Of a stretch of 7,764 nucleotides of DNA, positions 6,635 through 7,764 are shown piece by piece. The position numbers and the translations under genes are program-made. Each line of letters opens with the position of its first letter. Positions within the stretch are counted from its first letter, which is position 1. Under the pieces are notes generated by a model. The model did not search any database. It was not told the origin of the DNA and was given only the letters and a program-made list of their open reading frames with translations. The DNA lies in the NCBI GenBank assembly GCA_021827245.1, contig JAKAWN010000331.1, forward strand, positions 1-7,764. The letters run 5' to 3'. This DNA is from Acidobacteriota bacterium (GTDB lineage: Bacteria; Acidobacteriota; Terriglobia; UBA7540).

Positions 6635-7573
6635 TCAGTCGGGACGCTCCGGCAGAGGGGCGCTTGCCCGCCACCAGGCCACGGTTTGGCGAAGGCCGTC
6701 GTCGAGCGAAATGGAGGGCTGCCAACCCACTTCAGTCGTCAACCGCTTGACATCGCCAAGGATGACGGGAGGCTCGTCGGGCCGCAATGGGAAAGCCCCG
6801 AACATGATTTCTTCCGGATTGCCGATAATCTCGCCAATCTTGCCGGCCACCTCGCGGACACGAACCGGTTCGCCGGAGGCGATGTTTACTGGCCCCGTTA
6901 CGTCGCTTCGTGCTAGCGCGGACAGTGCCGAGGCGACGTCTTCGACGTGCAGATAATCGCGGATCTGCCGGCCGTGACTGGTGCGGGCGGATTGGCCCGC
7001 GAGCAAAGAAATAATCACGGATGGAACCAGCCGCGCCCCAGCTTCGCCAGGCCCGTACAGGTAGAAAAACCGAGCCCAGGCGAAGGGCATCGAGACCTGG
7101 GCGCAGTAAGCCTCTAAGAGCTGTCGTGTAGCGTTTTTGCAGACGGCGTAAAGCGTCCGGGGCCGGAGCGGCGTGCTTGCTTCAGACAGCACACCGCAGT
7201 CCAGGTCATACTCGAAGCAAGTCCCGGCGCCAACGAGGCGCTCGCAGCCCGCGCCGGCCAGAGCCTTCGCCAGCGAAAGACTCGCGGCGACGTCGTTGAG
7301 GTTTTCGAGCGAAGAGAGGTATTTGCCGGGCACCGCGTACCACGCCAGATGAATGGCGCATTCCGGGCGCGCGCTCTGGGCAAGCTCTCGGACCGCGGTG
7401 GGATCGCGCAGGTCGGCCTCGACCACGTGGATACGGTCTGCCAGATCGGCTAAGCGAGCCCTTGAGCCGCCCGGCCGCACCGTCGCCCAGACTGTCTGGC
7501 CTTCATCGGCGAGTTTACGAGTCAGGTGAGAGCCGATGAACCCACCAGCCCCGGTTACCAGCACACGGCTCAT
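6635..7573 (-). CDS. NAD(P)-dependent epimerase/reductase of the extended SDR family (probable nucleotide-sugar 4-ketoreductase)
   Basis: A 312-residue extended short-chain dehydrogenase/reductase. The Rossmann motif TGAGGFIG is at residues 7-14, followed by an acidic VEADLRD segment near 51-57, a Thr in GTCFEYD (about 118) and the catalytic YAVCK (Tyr142, Lys146). The C-terminal half has RDYLHVEDVASAL (205-217), the usual substrate-side signature of sugar-nucleotide epimerases and dehydratases. The start is the ATG at 7573. The frame stays open further upstream, but MSRVLVTGAGGFIG is the normal N-terminus of the family and this ATG overlaps the rfbC stop as ATGA. Placed directly after a 3,5-epimerase, the likely job is reduction of the 4-keto group, giving L-rhamnose, 6-deoxy-L-talose or a related sugar. 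It has an RfbJ/RfbE-like feel (GTCFEYD, LSE..TP, TLYAVCK) rather than being a typical RmlD. Exact substrate unknown; a plain 4-epimerase is the alternative. Confidence 0.85.
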   Translation of the reverse strand: MSRVLVTGAGGFIGSHLTRKLADEGQTVWATVRPGGSRARLADLADRIHVVEADLRDPTAVRELAQSARPECAIHLAWYAVPGKYLSSLENLNDVAASLSLAKALAGAGCERLVGAGTCFEYDLDCGVLSEASTPLRPRTLYAVCKNATRQLLEAYCAQVSMPFAWARFFYLYGPGEAGARLVPSVIISLLAGQSARTSHGRQIRDYLHVEDVASALSALARSDVTGPVNIASGEPVRVREVAGKIGEIIGNPEEIMFGAFPLRPDEPPVILGDVKRLTTEVGWQPSISLDDGLRQTVAWWRASAPLPERPD

Positions 7574-7764
7574 ACGTGAAAGTCCAAAATATTCCGGTCC
7601 TTGGGGGATATGGTAGGGTTTTCTGACGGCCACACGATCCGGAACGCTGGATCGTTCCACCGCACGCCGCGAGCCGACTCTGGGTGGTAGAATTCAGACA
7701 TTTGGTAAAAGACCTCGGAATTGTCGGTCAAGGTTTGGAAGCCGTGGGCGAAGCCCGCAGGGAT
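7570..7764 (-). CDS. rfbC: dTDP-4-dehydrorhamnose 3,5-epimerase, C-terminal part (gene runs off the right edge)
   Basis: The last 64 codons and TGA stop of an RmlC/RfbC-family cupin epimerase, which converts a 4-keto-6-deoxy nucleotide sugar (classically dTDP-4-keto-6-deoxyglucose) to its 3,5-epimer in the cytoplasm. Reading inward from the edge, the fragment begins IPAGFAHGFQTLTDNSEVFY, the conserved core strand pair of the family. It continues with YHPES, RWNDPAF and IVWP, then ISPKDR near the end. The Asp in WNDP aligns, as far as I recall the family, with the Asp of the catalytic His-Asp dyad. The family is about 180 residues long, so roughly two thirds lies beyond the window. The frame is open to the edge and its stop overlaps the next gene by ATGA, so the two are probably co-translated. 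The family call is solid; whether the carrier is dTDP or CDP cannot be told from this fragment. Confidence 0.93.
   Translation of the reverse strand: MPAGFAHGFQTLTDNSEVFYQMSEFYHPESARGVRWNDPAFRIVWPSENPTISPKDRNILDFHV

Noticed and set aside
7574..7660. 29-codon N-terminal extension of the SDR frame
   Set aside because: This stretch is the coding sequence of the rfbC end in another frame. The Rossmann motif starts correctly from the ATG at 7573.

Overview
The window is a stretch of a surface-polysaccharide (O-antigen, capsule or exopolysaccharide) biosynthesis cluster. All eight genes lie on the minus strand, so the cluster reads from the right end of the window to the left, and both edge genes are cut by the window boundary. 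GC-rich coding sequence, GTG starts and a Wzx-type flippase suggest a diderm environmental bacterium, for example an Acidobacteriota- or Verrucomicrobiota-like organism. That placement is a guess, because nothing in the window is a phylogenetic marker.

Transcription order, right to left: (1) the C-terminal end of an RfbC/RmlC-type 3,5-epimerase (7570-7764); (2) an extended SDR, probably a nucleotide-sugar 4-ketoreductase or epimerase (6635-7573); (3) a glycosyltransferase-like protein of a family I know only as unnamed (5780-6634); (4) a Wzx-like flippase (4206-5783); (5) a class I SAM methyltransferase with an N-terminal zinc ribbon (3193-4209); (6) a 470-nt intergenic gap that holds a candidate MITE-like element with terminal inverted repeats (2789-3115); (7) a GT2 glycosyltransferase (1679-2722); (8) a GT4 glycosyltransferase (497-1636); (9) the N-terminal half of a GDP-mannose 4,6-dehydratase (1-474).

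Genes 1 to 5 are tightly packed: three junctions are 4-nt ATGA overlaps and one is a stop codon directly followed by a start, so translational coupling is likely. The gap then separates them from the GT2-GT4-gmd block, whose junctions are 42 and 22 nt and whose genes have visible Shine-Dalgarno sequences.

As a pathway, the RfbC/SDR pair makes one activated deoxysugar and Gmd starts a GDP-6-deoxyhexose branch. The GT2, GT4 and GT-like proteins would assemble a lipid-linked repeat unit, the methyltransferase probably modifies a sugar, and the flippase moves the repeat unit across the inner membrane. No polymerase, chain-length regulator or initiating transferase lies inside the window.

Most of the window is ordinary for such a cluster. 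The points most worth a second look are the candidate mobile element in the operon gap and the unnamed glycosyltransferase-like family, which lacks an obvious DxD motif.
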